Shown here: positions 33,932 to 42,079 of the stretch, in pieces | How positions within the stretch are numbered: position 1 is the first letter of the stretch | Layout: each line of letters opens with the position of its first letter | Assembly (NCBI RefSeq): GCF_022458865.1 | Contig: NZ_JAJNMU010000004.1 | Span: 372,001-436,000, forward strand | Direction of reading: 5' to 3' | Source: Paenibacillus periandrae | GTDB taxonomy: Bacteria > Bacillota > Bacilli > Paenibacillales > NBRC-103111 | DNA length: 64,000 nucleotides | Program-made: the position numbers and the translations under genes | The notes under the pieces: generated by a model | What the model saw: only the letters and a program-made list of their open reading frames with translations | What the model was told of the DNA's origin: nothing | The model's database searches: none

Positions 33932-36268
33932 TTATTTGTATCGATTGCGGAAACTTCCCGGTGTCATATCCGTAAGCTTCTGAAACACCCTGCTTAGGTT
34001 TCTTTCTGAGTACCCTATTGTTGAAGCAATTTCAGCAAGAGTAAAGTCGGTTTCCACCAATAGCCTTTTAGCTTCCTCCACCTTGCAATGAACAACATAT
34101 TCAACGAATGAGAAACCCATCATTTTTTTAAATAATGTGCTTACATAATTGGGAGTAAACGAAACCATTTCGGCACACCTCGTCAACGAGATATCCGAAT
34201 TGATATTTTCACGAATGTAGTCACATATGAGCTGAATTTCGTTTTTCCCCCGTAGGGATACACTGTCGTTAATAGTGTTGAAACTAAATAACAATGGAAA
34301 ACATACTTCCTGATACCAGTTGCAAATCTCAAGGGTAGTTCTTTTTTCCTTGAGTTGGTCAAACAAGTTATTTTCGAGAATTATAGAAAGAGAACTCTCT
34401 TGTTGGTTCATCGAGCGAATGACTGAAGCAAGCAATAAATGGTAAGATTGAAAAACAAATGTATACGAATTTGACTTGCGGACAGCAATAGAGAATAGAT
34501 GTAAACCTTGATTTGCTCCGCTCAAGTCCCCCTGGCCCATACAGTCAATGATCTGTTTTTCTTCCTTTGCGGGATAGATAACAATGGATTGCTTTTTTCG
34601 CAATTCAACAGCTTCAAAGTAATAAATGGGCTTTGAATCCAAATAGATTCTGTGTCTCAGAGCCGTAAGCGCTTCATCGTAGGAAACACCTATATCTGAA
34701 ATATGTGTGTAAACACTTCCCATGCCGATAGACACTTGAAGTTTTAAATACTTCTTCACAGCTTGTACGATAGACAATGCATAATCTTGTGCGGTTTCGA
34801 GGGTATTCATATCGCCACAGTGATAAAGTACCACTGCTACATTGTTTTCAGTCATACTTACGACATTTCCGCTTAAAATTGGCTGGTCCCCAAGGAGCTC
34901 ATTCATAATATTGGCTAGTGCAAATTCTAATATGGATTTATCGTCGGGAGAAAATCTTGAGTCTCTGTAAATGTTCTCATACTCTGCCACAATTACCGAG
35001 AAATATCCCTCAATAGGAATTTTTAATTCTACGCACTCGTTTAGCAGCTGTTGTCCTCCTGAGTAATTGTTTTGAAGTAATCTCTGAAGAAATCTCTCTC
35101 TTAAATCGGGCTGCAACTTGTTCAAATGTGCACTTAAATCCGATCTTTCATGATTTAGCTCTTCTACGTACTTAAGACACTCGATTAAGAACGCCAGCTC
35201 ATTCCGGCTCACGCCGGTGCCGCGGGGCAACTTCATATTTTTACTTTGTAGGATAAGTTGCTGAATGGGACTGTAAAGGCTGATGGAGGTAATTATCGTC
35301 AGAATGATCCCAAAAGAAACAAATCCTAGGCATGTAAAAGCTGTAACCCAACGGATCCATACCAACTGCTGATACAAATTTTCCTCGGGCATGAAGGTAA
35401 CATACATTCTTGCTGAAGGCGCTTTTTGGTAAGCATATAACCACTGCTCTTTACTCGCATTCGAGGCTCGAAAGAAATCGGAATTAGTAGTGGATTGGTT
35501 CATCTCGTGTAAAATGCTCCCCAACTCCTCAGATTCTCCGGCAGGATAGTTATCGTATAATAGCACTTTACCGTCAGAGTCCGTTACAGCGTGAAACCTG
35601 CCTGGAAATTGCAAAATGCTCTCTTTAAAATAATTTCTGACGAGATCCGCATTTACCTGAACAATGATTAACCCCTTAAATCCTTTGTTTTTGTTATAGC
35701 CAACCTTATGAATATAATACAATTCTCCTGTTTGGCTTTCATTAAAGGAACTGTACCAAAGTGCTGTAAATGAAGATTGGGTGGCAATATCCAAAAAATT
35801 CATATTGGGCTTGTACTTACCAGATGGAAGCGTACCTTCCACTGCACTTAATATGGAGTTGGATTCAAACTCATACAGTACAATGTCCATGATAAATTGT
35901 TTATCTTGTTGAACTTGGCCCATCAAGTCTAGCAATTTAGCACGAAAGACTATTTTTTCTTCAAAATCAATGTTAGAAACAGAACCCGATACCAGAGGAT
36001 TCATAACTAACTTTTGAGCTGCTAATTGAGTCTCAACAAAGATGTTTTCAACTCGCTCACTGACTAGCTTAAGACTGACTTTGGTGTCGTCTTCAGTCTT
36101 CAAGTAAATATTGTTAACAGATATTTGATAGTACAACAATCCCGCAAGTAGTACAGGTACACAGGACGAAACCATACCAACCCAAATAAGCCGATGGAAA
36201 TATTTCCCTTTATGATCGTGAAGCGTATGTTTAAACTTATGCCAGGATCGATATATTCGGTTTCGCAT
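33932..36268 (-). CDS. Membrane-anchored Cache-sensor AraC-family regulator (second copy of type)
   Basis: The 778-residue protein has the same layout as the regulator of operon 1: helix (about 27-50), outer Cache-like domain, second helix (about 299-326), linker and C-terminal AraC domain (about 675-778, with TPNYVSTLFKKMMGFSFVEYV). The two are clearly related in plan but divergent in the sensor, as expected for different ligands. An earlier ATG exists, but AAGGGGG six bases before the ATG at 36268 decides the start. It lies between the binding protein and permease genes and likely controls this operon through the inverted repeat near 37925. Confidence 0.88.
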   Translation of the reverse strand: MRNRIYRSWHKFKHTLHDHKGKYFHRLIWVGMVSSCVPVLLAGLLYYQISVNNIYLKTEDDTKVSLKLVSERVENIFVETQLAAQKLVMNPLVSGSVSNIDFEEKIVFRAKLLDLMGQVQQDKQFIMDIVLYEFESNSILSAVEGTLPSGKYKPNMNFLDIATQSSFTALWYSSFNESQTGELYYIHKVGYNKNKGFKGLIIVQVNADLVRNYFKESILQFPGRFHAVTDSDGKVLLYDNYPAGESEELGSILHEMNQSTTNSDFFRASNASKEQWLYAYQKAPSARMYVTFMPEENLYQQLVWIRWVTAFTCLGFVSFGIILTIITSISLYSPIQQLILQSKNMKLPRGTGVSRNELAFLIECLKYVEELNHERSDLSAHLNKLQPDLRERFLQRLLQNNYSGGQQLLNECVELKIPIEGYFSVIVAEYENIYRDSRFSPDDKSILEFALANIMNELLGDQPILSGNVVSMTENNVAVVLYHCGDMNTLETAQDYALSIVQAVKKYLKLQVSIGMGSVYTHISDIGVSYDEALTALRHRIYLDSKPIYYFEAVELRKKQSIVIYPAKEEKQIIDCMGQGDLSGANQGLHLFSIAVRKSNSYTFVFQSYHLLLASVIRSMNQQESSLSIILENNLFDQLKEKRTTLEICNWYQEVCFPLLFSFNTINDSVSLRGKNEIQLICDYIRENINSDISLTRCAEMVSFTPNYVSTLFKKMMGFSFVEYVVHCKVEEAKRLLVETDFTLAEIASTIGYSERNLSRVFQKLTDMTPGSFRNRYK

Positions 36269-36305
36269 GTGAACCCCCTTGCTTCTTAGCTGCTGCATTG
36301 TCCGA

Positions 36306-37829
36306 TCATTTGCCTAGCGATTGTCTAATATCCTTTTCATTCTGCGCAAATTCCTGAAATGCCTTTTTCATATCAGGTTTGTTTCTCAGGCTAGCCTGGT
36401 GCTCCCGAAACTGCTCCATCGTAATGGCCCCAACTACCGCTTGAACGATTTTAGTATCATACTCATCCGAATATTTGGGCCAGGTCTCACTCCACGTGCT
36501 TGAGATAAGGGTCGCAAATGGGTTAACTTTTCCCTTTTCCATGTATTCCTTGGCTAGCACTTCGGTATCCTTATTGAATTGGGCAGGCGCATTGGGGTTC
36601 CTAATTTTGAATCCGACGTCATACACAGCAGGAATAAGATCGTAGCTTGATAGTACCATCTCTTTAAAGCCGGTTTCCGTCATCTTGGGATACCCATCGA
36701 CCATGTTATAATGAACGCCTTCTATCCCATATTCGCCAAGCTGCAAGAACGCTTTCGTTGCGGTTCTTTCATTATAATCAAGAATCTCCCTTACCTTACT
36801 TTCAGGTACTTTCTTTGAGATGTACATGCCAGCGGCATAGGGTTGACGCAAGTTGATTGCATATCCCTTGGGACCCTTCAACACCAAGGACTGGACCATT
36901 GCACTGGGATCAATTTTACGGTTGGTTTCCGTATACGTCCAGTCCCTGTTAATAACACGTCCATAGGAAGCAGCTTTACCGGAAGCAAATAAATCCTCAG
37001 CCGGTTTGTCTTTCAGCGTCGGAAATTCTTTAGGCAGCACTCCATCGGAATACAATCCCCGGAACCATTCCACCATATCCGCGTATTGCGGGGTTAATAC
37101 TTCTTTTATTAACCCGCCGCCCGAATCAAAGGTCAGTTCATAAACACCAAACGCAGGCATAAATGGAACATCCAGATCCTTCATCAAGACACCCCACCCT
37201 GAAATTCCAATCGTTCCCTGACCGTTAGGATTTGCTTTTACTATCTTCTTCAATGCCTCTTTATATTCTTCTAGTGTGGTTGGTACGGGAATATTCAATT
37301 TATCTAACCAGTCTTTTCGCATATGAATACTGTTTTGCACTTGGGATCTCATTCGGGGGATGCTATAAATTTTCCCGTTAATTTTGGTGGAATCAAAGAC
37401 ACCCAGTTCCGCATTTTTCTTTAAATTCGGATATTTAGAGAAATCGCCTAAGAACGGCGTTAAGTCCCAGAAATAATCGTTCTCAATAGCCTTGTAGAAG
37501 GAAGGAATATTTAATCCAAGGCCTTGCACGACCTCCGGAATATCTCCAGTTGCTATCATCAGTTCTAATTTCTGTTGGTAGTTCGCACTAGGAATCCACT
37601 GAACATCTAGATCTACATTGGCCCTTTTCTTGAACTCTGTCCAATATGCATTGTTCATATCTGGCAATTCGTTGTACAATGGCCACGCCATACTCATCTT
37701 TAAAGGCTTTTTAACCCCCGTATCACTTGCTTCCTTATCTTTCAGATTTCCCCCCTCACTATTGCCCGAGCATGCCGTGAGCAGCAGCAGGGAACATAAT
37801 GTTACTAAAGAACACTTCGTCCAACTCAT
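36306..37829 (-). CDS. Family 1 extracellular sugar-binding lipoprotein, LplA-like
   Basis: First gene of uptake operon 2: a 507-residue lipoprotein with lipobox LLTAC (Cys20), MSMAWPLYNELPDMNNAY early and MRKDWLDKLNIPVPTTLEEY, the signature of large LplA-type proteins. GAGAGGAG precedes the ATG. It should bind the sugar acid or oligosaccharide handled by the enolase-type dehydratase at the other end of the operon. Confidence 0.88.
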   Translation of the reverse strand: MSWTKCSLVTLCSLLLLTACSGNSEGGNLKDKEASDTGVKKPLKMSMAWPLYNELPDMNNAYWTEFKKRANVDLDVQWIPSANYQQKLELMIATGDIPEVVQGLGLNIPSFYKAIENDYFWDLTPFLGDFSKYPNLKKNAELGVFDSTKINGKIYSIPRMRSQVQNSIHMRKDWLDKLNIPVPTTLEEYKEALKKIVKANPNGQGTIGISGWGVLMKDLDVPFMPAFGVYELTFDSGGGLIKEVLTPQYADMVEWFRGLYSDGVLPKEFPTLKDKPAEDLFASGKAASYGRVINRDWTYTETNRKIDPSAMVQSLVLKGPKGYAINLRQPYAAGMYISKKVPESKVREILDYNERTATKAFLQLGEYGIEGVHYNMVDGYPKMTETGFKEMVLSSYDLIPAVYDVGFKIRNPNAPAQFNKDTEVLAKEYMEKGKVNPFATLISSTWSETWPKYSDEYDTKIVQAVVGAITMEQFREHQASLRNKPDMKKAFQEFAQNEKDIRQSLGK

Positions 37830-37924
37830 ATTGTAATGCTCCTCTCTTTAATAATAGGCTATTGTTTATGCCTGTTAGAATCATATAAATTTGAGACACG
37901 GCAAACAATAGACATTAATTAAAA

Positions 37925-37944
37925 TTGTAGAATGTGTCCTACAA
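37925..37944. promoter_or_regulatory. TTGTAG-N8-CTACAA inverted repeat upstream of uptake operon 2
   Basis: Two perfect 6-base arms lie about 100 bases before the lipoprotein start, and a third CTACAA half occurs at 37972-37977. On the minus strand a TATAAT lies between the third half-site and the inverted repeat. This looks like a regulator site for the operon. Confidence 0.4.
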
Positions 37945-38097
37945 GTTGACATTATATCAGAGGAATCTGCACTACAATTGAGAAGGAATGTCCGAAATAT
38001 CTATCTATTTTCCGACGCACGCAGCTCGCAAAAGATTTGTCAGCTGCTTTCCGCAGCAAATCTTGCATTACCACCAAAAGATTCAACAACTTGGAGC

Positions 38098-38160
38098 AGC
38101 TCGTCCATGACAACTACGTCCCTTCACTTATAGATTAGAGCCTGCCGTCCAGGCAGACTC
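38098..38160. repeat. Dispersed intergenic repeat, copy 2
   Basis: This 63-base stretch matches the copy at 27314-27375 in the same orientation, including the GCCTGCC/GGCAG hairpin and flanking GTCCATGACAA. The remaining gap from 37830 to 38183 has no convincing ORF. Confidence 0.7.
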
Positions 38161-38183
38161 GTTAAAGGTTCATATCCTATTTC

Positions 38184-38753
38184 CTAACGTTTCACCTTAT
38201 AAAACTCATGATATAGCTTCATCAATGCACGCTTTTCGATTCGCGACACATATGAACGCGAGATGCCCAACGACTTGGCAATCTCTCGCTGCGTCCTCTC
38301 CTCACCACCGGCCTCCAGACCAAAACGGCCAACAACGACCTCCCGTTCCCGCTCCTCTAAGATATCGAGATTCCGGTAGATCTTCGACTTTTCAATCTTT
38401 AGTTGTACTAAATCGGCAACGTCGTCGGCCTCTGACCCCAGAATATCGATTAACGTGATCTCATTCCCTTCCTTATCTGTTCCAATGGGGTCATGCAGGG
38501 ATACATCCTTGCGCGTTTTCTTAAGTGATCTTAAATGCATAAGTATTTCGTTCTCGATGCAGCGTGCAGCAAACGTAGCTAACTTGGTTCCTTTGTCTGG
38601 GGAAAAAGATTCGATCGCTTTGATCAGCCCAATCGTACCAATGGAGATTAAATCCTCTAAATCCTCCCCTGTGTTGTCGAATTTTTTGACGATATGTACA
38701 CAAAGCGATGTAAAATGTTTTGCTACCATGATAGGCCACCTTGATGAATTCAT
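38184..38753 (-). pseudogene. sigK: Sporulation sigma factor SigK, 5' part missing (possibly an interrupted gene)
   Basis: From residue about 20 onward the 189-residue frame is a textbook sigma-[56 protein letters not shown] and a complete region 4 ([20 protein letters not shown]). Sigma-K normally has about 70 more N-terminal residues, including the pro-sequence and the NLRLVA part just before HIVKKF. Here they are replaced from about 38697 by unrelated sequence (HFTSLCV). No ribosome binding site precedes the ATG. In several spore formers sigK is split by a skin element that is excised in the mother cell; the sharp boundary and the nearby recombinase fit this, but a simple truncated copy is also possible. 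The N-terminal piece is not in this window. Confidence 0.8.
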
Positions 38754-38782
38754 AATTCAAAGGTACCTGTTGCAACTTAACC

Positions 38783-38838
38783 CATAAGTTTGCCGTTTTG
38801 GAATGCTTATGCTTTCAATTTACTACGGCAAACTTATG
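38783..38838. repeat. 14-base perfect inverted repeat beside the sigK junction
   Basis: CATAAGTTTGCCGT (38783-38796) and ACGGCAAACTTATG (38825-38838) are exact inverted copies 28 bases apart. They overlap an imperfect direct repeat of GCTTATGCTTTCAAT (38805-38819 and 38832-38846). The cluster lies about 90 bases from the sigK boundary and could be a recombinase arm site or a hairpin. Confidence 0.75.
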
Positions 38839-38982
38839 CTTCCAATATTCTAAGACTTATAGGTAATATTCTAAAAATTTAATTACATTTTTCACTAAAT
38901 ATGTTCTAATCTTGAATAGATAATCAAGAAACCCCATTTTCAGATTATTTAATGATGTATACATCTTGGAGGCTCTTTAGTA

Positions 38983-39144
38983 ATGAAAAAAACTTTATCT
39001 ACCGATATAGAACTCTTCGCAGCAGCATTATCACAAGCAAAGATGAAATGCTCGACAACGCTGGGATTATTCGCGAATATTGCAAGGATTTTGTTAGAGT
39101 CGGAGACTCATGGTTCGCTAGAAACACGTACCAATTCAATGTGA
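38983..39144 (+). CDS. Small hypothetical protein, 53 residues
   Basis: An ATG with GGAGG ten bases upstream opens a frame starting MKKTLSTDIELFAAALSQAK and ending RTNSM. The product is helical, without membrane span. It lies on the plus strand, opposite to and between the sigK fragment and the tyrosine recombinase. If the region is a skin-like element, it could be a recombination helper, but nothing in the sequence shows that. The rest of the gap to 39311 holds no other ORF that I could support. Confidence 0.5.
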   Translation: MKKTLSTDIELFAAALSQAKMKCSTTLGLFANIARILLESETHGSLETRTNSM

Positions 39145-39311
39145 TACTTAAATAACAAAAAGCTAAGCTTGGCTTTATCAAAGAAAGCATCTGAAATATT
39201 TCCCCAAAAAAATTGATCGCTTCCAACTAAAATCAACCTTAATCATTGTAGCAGTGAGCTAATCGTCCCTTACTTTGATGTTCTTGGGTAAATGCGATAC
39301 ATTGATTATGC

Positions 39312-40154
39312 TTAAAAATAACGACGATATAATTCCCTCCTACGCTCACCGCGCAGTTGGGCGTAAATCTGAGTTGTAGATGCTTTCTCATGTCCGAGCA
39401 TCCCCTGAATAAATTCTAACGGTGCTCCGTTATCTAACAATTGGCAGGCATACGTATGGCGGAATCGATGTGGATATACATTCGCAGTAATATCACCTCG
39501 TTTAGCAAGCTTTTTCAAAGACCAACGTATTGTTGGAATCGTCAATCGACGGATAGGATTAGTTTCGGTGACAAACAATGCTTTACAAGTATCACTTCTG
39601 CTCCCCAGATACCTCTTAAGCCAAACCTTACACTCCGTAGTAAAATAGACCTCTCTTTGTTTGGATCCTTTACCATTCACAATAGCTGAGCAGTTCTCCC
39701 AGTTGATGTCTTCTAGGTTTATTTGCTGAACTTCTCCAACGCGGCATCCTGTGCAATATAGAAACTCTAATAATGCATGCTCTCGATGTGAGTGACAGGA
39801 GATCTTAAGATGAATTACATCCTCCTCAATCAGAAATTTCGGAATTCGTTTGTCCATCATCGGTTCTCTCAACTTAATAGAAGGATTTCGCGTGAGATGT
39901 CCTTCTTCAAATGCAAAACGAAAAAGGGAACGTACGAATCGAATTCGATGGCCTAAACTACTAGGTTTTAATCTCCCTGATACCCTCGCCAAATAGTCTT
40001 TAAGTATGATTAGAGTTATTTCCTCTAGTTCAAGATCACCAAGTTCAAGTACTAACATCTTTAATTGTAGAGAGTATGCTTTAATTGTGTGTGAGCTGTA
40101 TCCCATAATACGTTTATCAGCTTCATATAGCATCCATAGATCTTTTAAATTCAT
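39312..40154 (-). CDS. Tyrosine recombinase/integrase (XerC/D-like)
   Basis: The 280-residue protein has a SAM-like N-terminal core-binding domain (SSHTIKAYSLQLKML) and the full set of catalytic residues: Arg in TGCRVGEV, Lys in NGKGSKQRE, HRFRH, LGHEKASTTQ and the nucleophile Tyr in IYAQL. It appears intact. The ribosome binding site GGGAGGG, eight bases before the ATG, lies in the 3' arm of an 11-base perfect hairpin, suggesting controlled translation. It neighbours the 5'-truncated sigK, so it may have caused that rearrangement, or may be an unrelated mobile integrase. Confidence 0.88.
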   Translation of the reverse strand: MNLKDLWMLYEADKRIMGYSSHTIKAYSLQLKMLVLELGDLELEEITLIILKDYLARVSGRLKPSSLGHRIRFVRSLFRFAFEEGHLTRNPSIKLREPMMDKRIPKFLIEEDVIHLKISCHSHREHALLEFLYCTGCRVGEVQQINLEDINWENCSAIVNGKGSKQREVYFTTECKVWLKRYLGSRSDTCKALFVTETNPIRRLTIPTIRWSLKKLAKRGDITANVYPHRFRHTYACQLLDNGAPLEFIQGMLGHEKASTTQIYAQLRGERRRELYRRYF

Positions 40155-40159
40155 ATTAA

Positions 40160-40210
40160 AAACCCTCCCAAGTTTTGTTAATTCTAGTGTCGCTAGAAAT
40201 GGGAGGGTTT
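40160..40210 (-). promoter_or_regulatory. Hairpin that buries the ribosome binding site of the recombinase gene
   Basis: AAACCCTCCCA (40160-40170) and TGGGAGGGTTT (40200-40210) are perfect complements and enclose a second inverted repeat, TTCTAG-TGTCG-CTAGAA (40182-40198). In the recombinase mRNA the proximal arm is the Shine-Dalgarno GGGAGGG. The 5' leader from 40211 on shows no gene up to 40336. Confidence 0.7.
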
Positions 40211-40230
40211 AATCTTATATTCCAATATTA

Positions 40231-40247
40231 AGCTATCGTTTTCCGTT
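40231..40247. repeat. Short dispersed repeat, copy 1
   Basis: AGCTATCGTTTTCCGTT recurs at 42047-42063 with one mismatch. The second copy follows a GC-rich hairpin; this one does not. Confidence 0.45.
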
Positions 40248-40336
40248 GTTTGCAAAATTGGTGGGATCATCTAACTGTGTAGCAAGCCAGCGATTCTTAT
40301 TAAATTAACGTACCCAGTTAGCTCAATCCGCCACTG

Positions 40337-40912
40337 TTAAAGATGCTTGGTGCAGTTGTATAATTGACATGCCCATTCGTTTTTAATGTGCGTAAGAATA
40401 GTTAAAGAGGTATTATCAATATACGTTTTTTTAAATTGTTGGGGTAAAAGATGTTGCAATGACAAACCTATCAATGCGTCATGACTTACAATTAAGATTC
40501 TTTTATTAGCATGTTCTACAATCTGCTCTTCGAGAAAGCTTAGTCCACGATTAGCTACCATTTTAAAATCTTCCATACCAATGTTTTGTTCACGCCAATT
40601 AACACCCCAACGAGCAATGCGTTCTTCCTCGGTAGTCCCCTCAATTAGCCCACAATTAATTTCCCTAATGCGTTCATCAGTGAATACGGCGTCTAGTCCC
40701 AAAGATTTTCGTATTATTTCAGCCGTTTGTTTTGCTCTTATCAGATTGCTAGAGAAAATAATGTCCCATTCTTCTTGGGAGGGCCTATTAGCCAATGCAA
40801 TAGCTTGCCTTATTCTTTCTTCGTTTAGAGGTATATCGGATATACCTTGAGCCTTACCATCTTTATTCCATTCGGTCACACCATGCCTGATAATCCCTAC
40901 TGTGGTCGCCAT
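40337..40912 (-). CDS. Histidine phosphatase family protein (phosphoglycerate-mutase-like)
   Basis: The 191-residue protein has the catalytic loop IRHGVTEWN, the conserved Arg in SSNLIRAKQTAE, INCGLIEG and a second His in VSHDALIG. Such enzymes remove phosphate from small molecules in the cytoplasm. GGGGGGAGG lies unusually near the ATG. No operon partner is evident. Confidence 0.9.
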   Translation of the reverse strand: MATTVGIIRHGVTEWNKDGKAQGISDIPLNEERIRQAIALANRPSQEEWDIIFSSNLIRAKQTAEIIRKSLGLDAVFTDERIREINCGLIEGTTEEERIARWGVNWREQNIGMEDFKMVANRGLSFLEEQIVEHANKRILIVSHDALIGLSLQHLLPQQFKKTYIDNTSLTILTHIKNEWACQLYNCTKHL

Positions 40913-40992
40913 TCCTCCCCCCCATATTCAACTAACCATTTTCCTCTATCCAAATAGTACCATATATTTTGACTAAACTGCCCAATAGCTTA

Positions 40993-41027
40993 ACGAGGCT
41001 ACGGTCACTCCTGCGGCAACCTCGTGT
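40993..41027. terminator. Hairpin between phosphatase and ATPase genes
   Basis: ACGAGGCTACGG can pair with GCGGCAACCTCGT around a short loop. A T-run is lacking, so termination strength is uncertain. Confidence 0.4.
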
Positions 41028-41082
41028 TGTAGTCTATTTAGCTCTTGTACCCTTTAGCATAACTCACACTCGTAAATTTCTT

Positions 41083-41850
41083 TCATTCGTCTTTTGCTTG
41101 ATTCTCAAATAACTGCTTGAGCATGCTGTCTTTGTTATTTAGAAACTGCCTCATAATCACGTAATGATCGGTTTCCTCCAAAGACCTGATTTCAATTCCA
41201 TCTGGTTTCAGATTATATATAATCGAATCTGGATATGCCATAAGGATTGGGGAGTGAGTTGAAATGATAAATTGTGAGTTTTGTTGAACCAATTCATGAA
41301 TTCGAGCAAGCATCGCCATTTGACGGAGTGGGGACAATGCAGCCTCAGGTTCATCCAAAATATATAATCCTTTGCCTCTAAAACGATGGACGAATGTTGA
41401 AAAAAACGACTCACCATGTGACTGTTCATGTAATGACTTCCCACCGTAAGATTCTTTAATTGGACGACCGAAAGAAAATTGACTATCAAGATCATCAATA
41501 TTTGTAGCAAGATTATAGTAACTTTCAGCTCTAAAAAAGAAACCATCTTTGGGTCGATGAGGACCTTTTATCAATTGAATATATTCATATAGGCTAGAAT
41601 GAGTAGATCGAGTTGAAAATGAAAAGTTTATAGTCCCACCCTCAGGATTAAACCCCCACGCAACAGCAATTGACTCCATTAGTGTTGATTTTCCCATTCC
41701 ATTTTCACCAACTATATATGTTACCTTGGGGTGGAAATCAAGCTTATCGAGACTTTTAATTACCCCTAGACTAAAAGGATAGTAATTGTAGGAAGAGATA
41801 CTTTGTCTCTTCAGCTGAATCTGTCTTAAAAAAAATTCATGAGAATTCAT
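41083..41850 (-). CDS. AAA-family ATPase of the ABC/SMC-like class
   Basis: The 255-residue soluble protein has Walker A GENGMGKST, a signature-like SHGES, Walker B GLYILDEPEAALS and an H-motif in FIISTHSPILM. This is the AAA_21/predicted ATPase group seen in stand-alone proteins and in some defence systems. There is no nuclease or other partner gene next to it, so a defence role cannot be supported. GGAG precedes the ATG. Confidence 0.85.
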   Translation of the reverse strand: MNSHEFFLRQIQLKRQSISSYNYYPFSLGVIKSLDKLDFHPKVTYIVGENGMGKSTLMESIAVAWGFNPEGGTINFSFSTRSTHSSLYEYIQLIKGPHRPKDGFFFRAESYYNLATNIDDLDSQFSFGRPIKESYGGKSLHEQSHGESFFSTFVHRFRGKGLYILDEPEAALSPLRQMAMLARIHELVQQNSQFIISTHSPILMAYPDSIIYNLKPDGIEIRSLEETDHYVIMRQFLNNKDSMLKQLFENQAKDE

Positions 41851-42008
41851 ATCTTAACACTCCATTTTTAGTGTTTCTTTACTGGGTATTTTTTTGTTTA
41901 TTGGTCATCTCAACTTATCACCTCTTTGCAATCTTATCATAATCTAGAAATACATATTCAATCCCTCAACAAAGTTCAACAGAGCACCACGCAAAACTCC
42001 CGTTACTT

Positions 42009-42039
42009 CAACAGGCTGCCGTAAGCCGGCAGCCTGTTG
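42009..42039. terminator. GC-rich 13-base hairpin after the GNAT gene
   Basis: CAACAGGCTGCCG and CGGCAGCCTGTTG are perfect complements around TAAGC. It lies between the GNAT stop and the ATPase start. No long T-run follows on the minus strand, so it may be a terminator or a mobile repeat. Confidence 0.5.
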
Positions 42040-42046
42040 TTATTGA

Positions 42047-42063
42047 GCTATCGTTCTCCGTTA
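42047..42063. repeat. Short dispersed repeat, copy 2
   Basis: AGCTATCGTTCTCCGTT differs at one base from the copy at 40231-40247 and follows the 13-base hairpin by seven bases. Confidence 0.45.
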
Positions 42064-42079
42064 ACGTAATGAATTAGCT

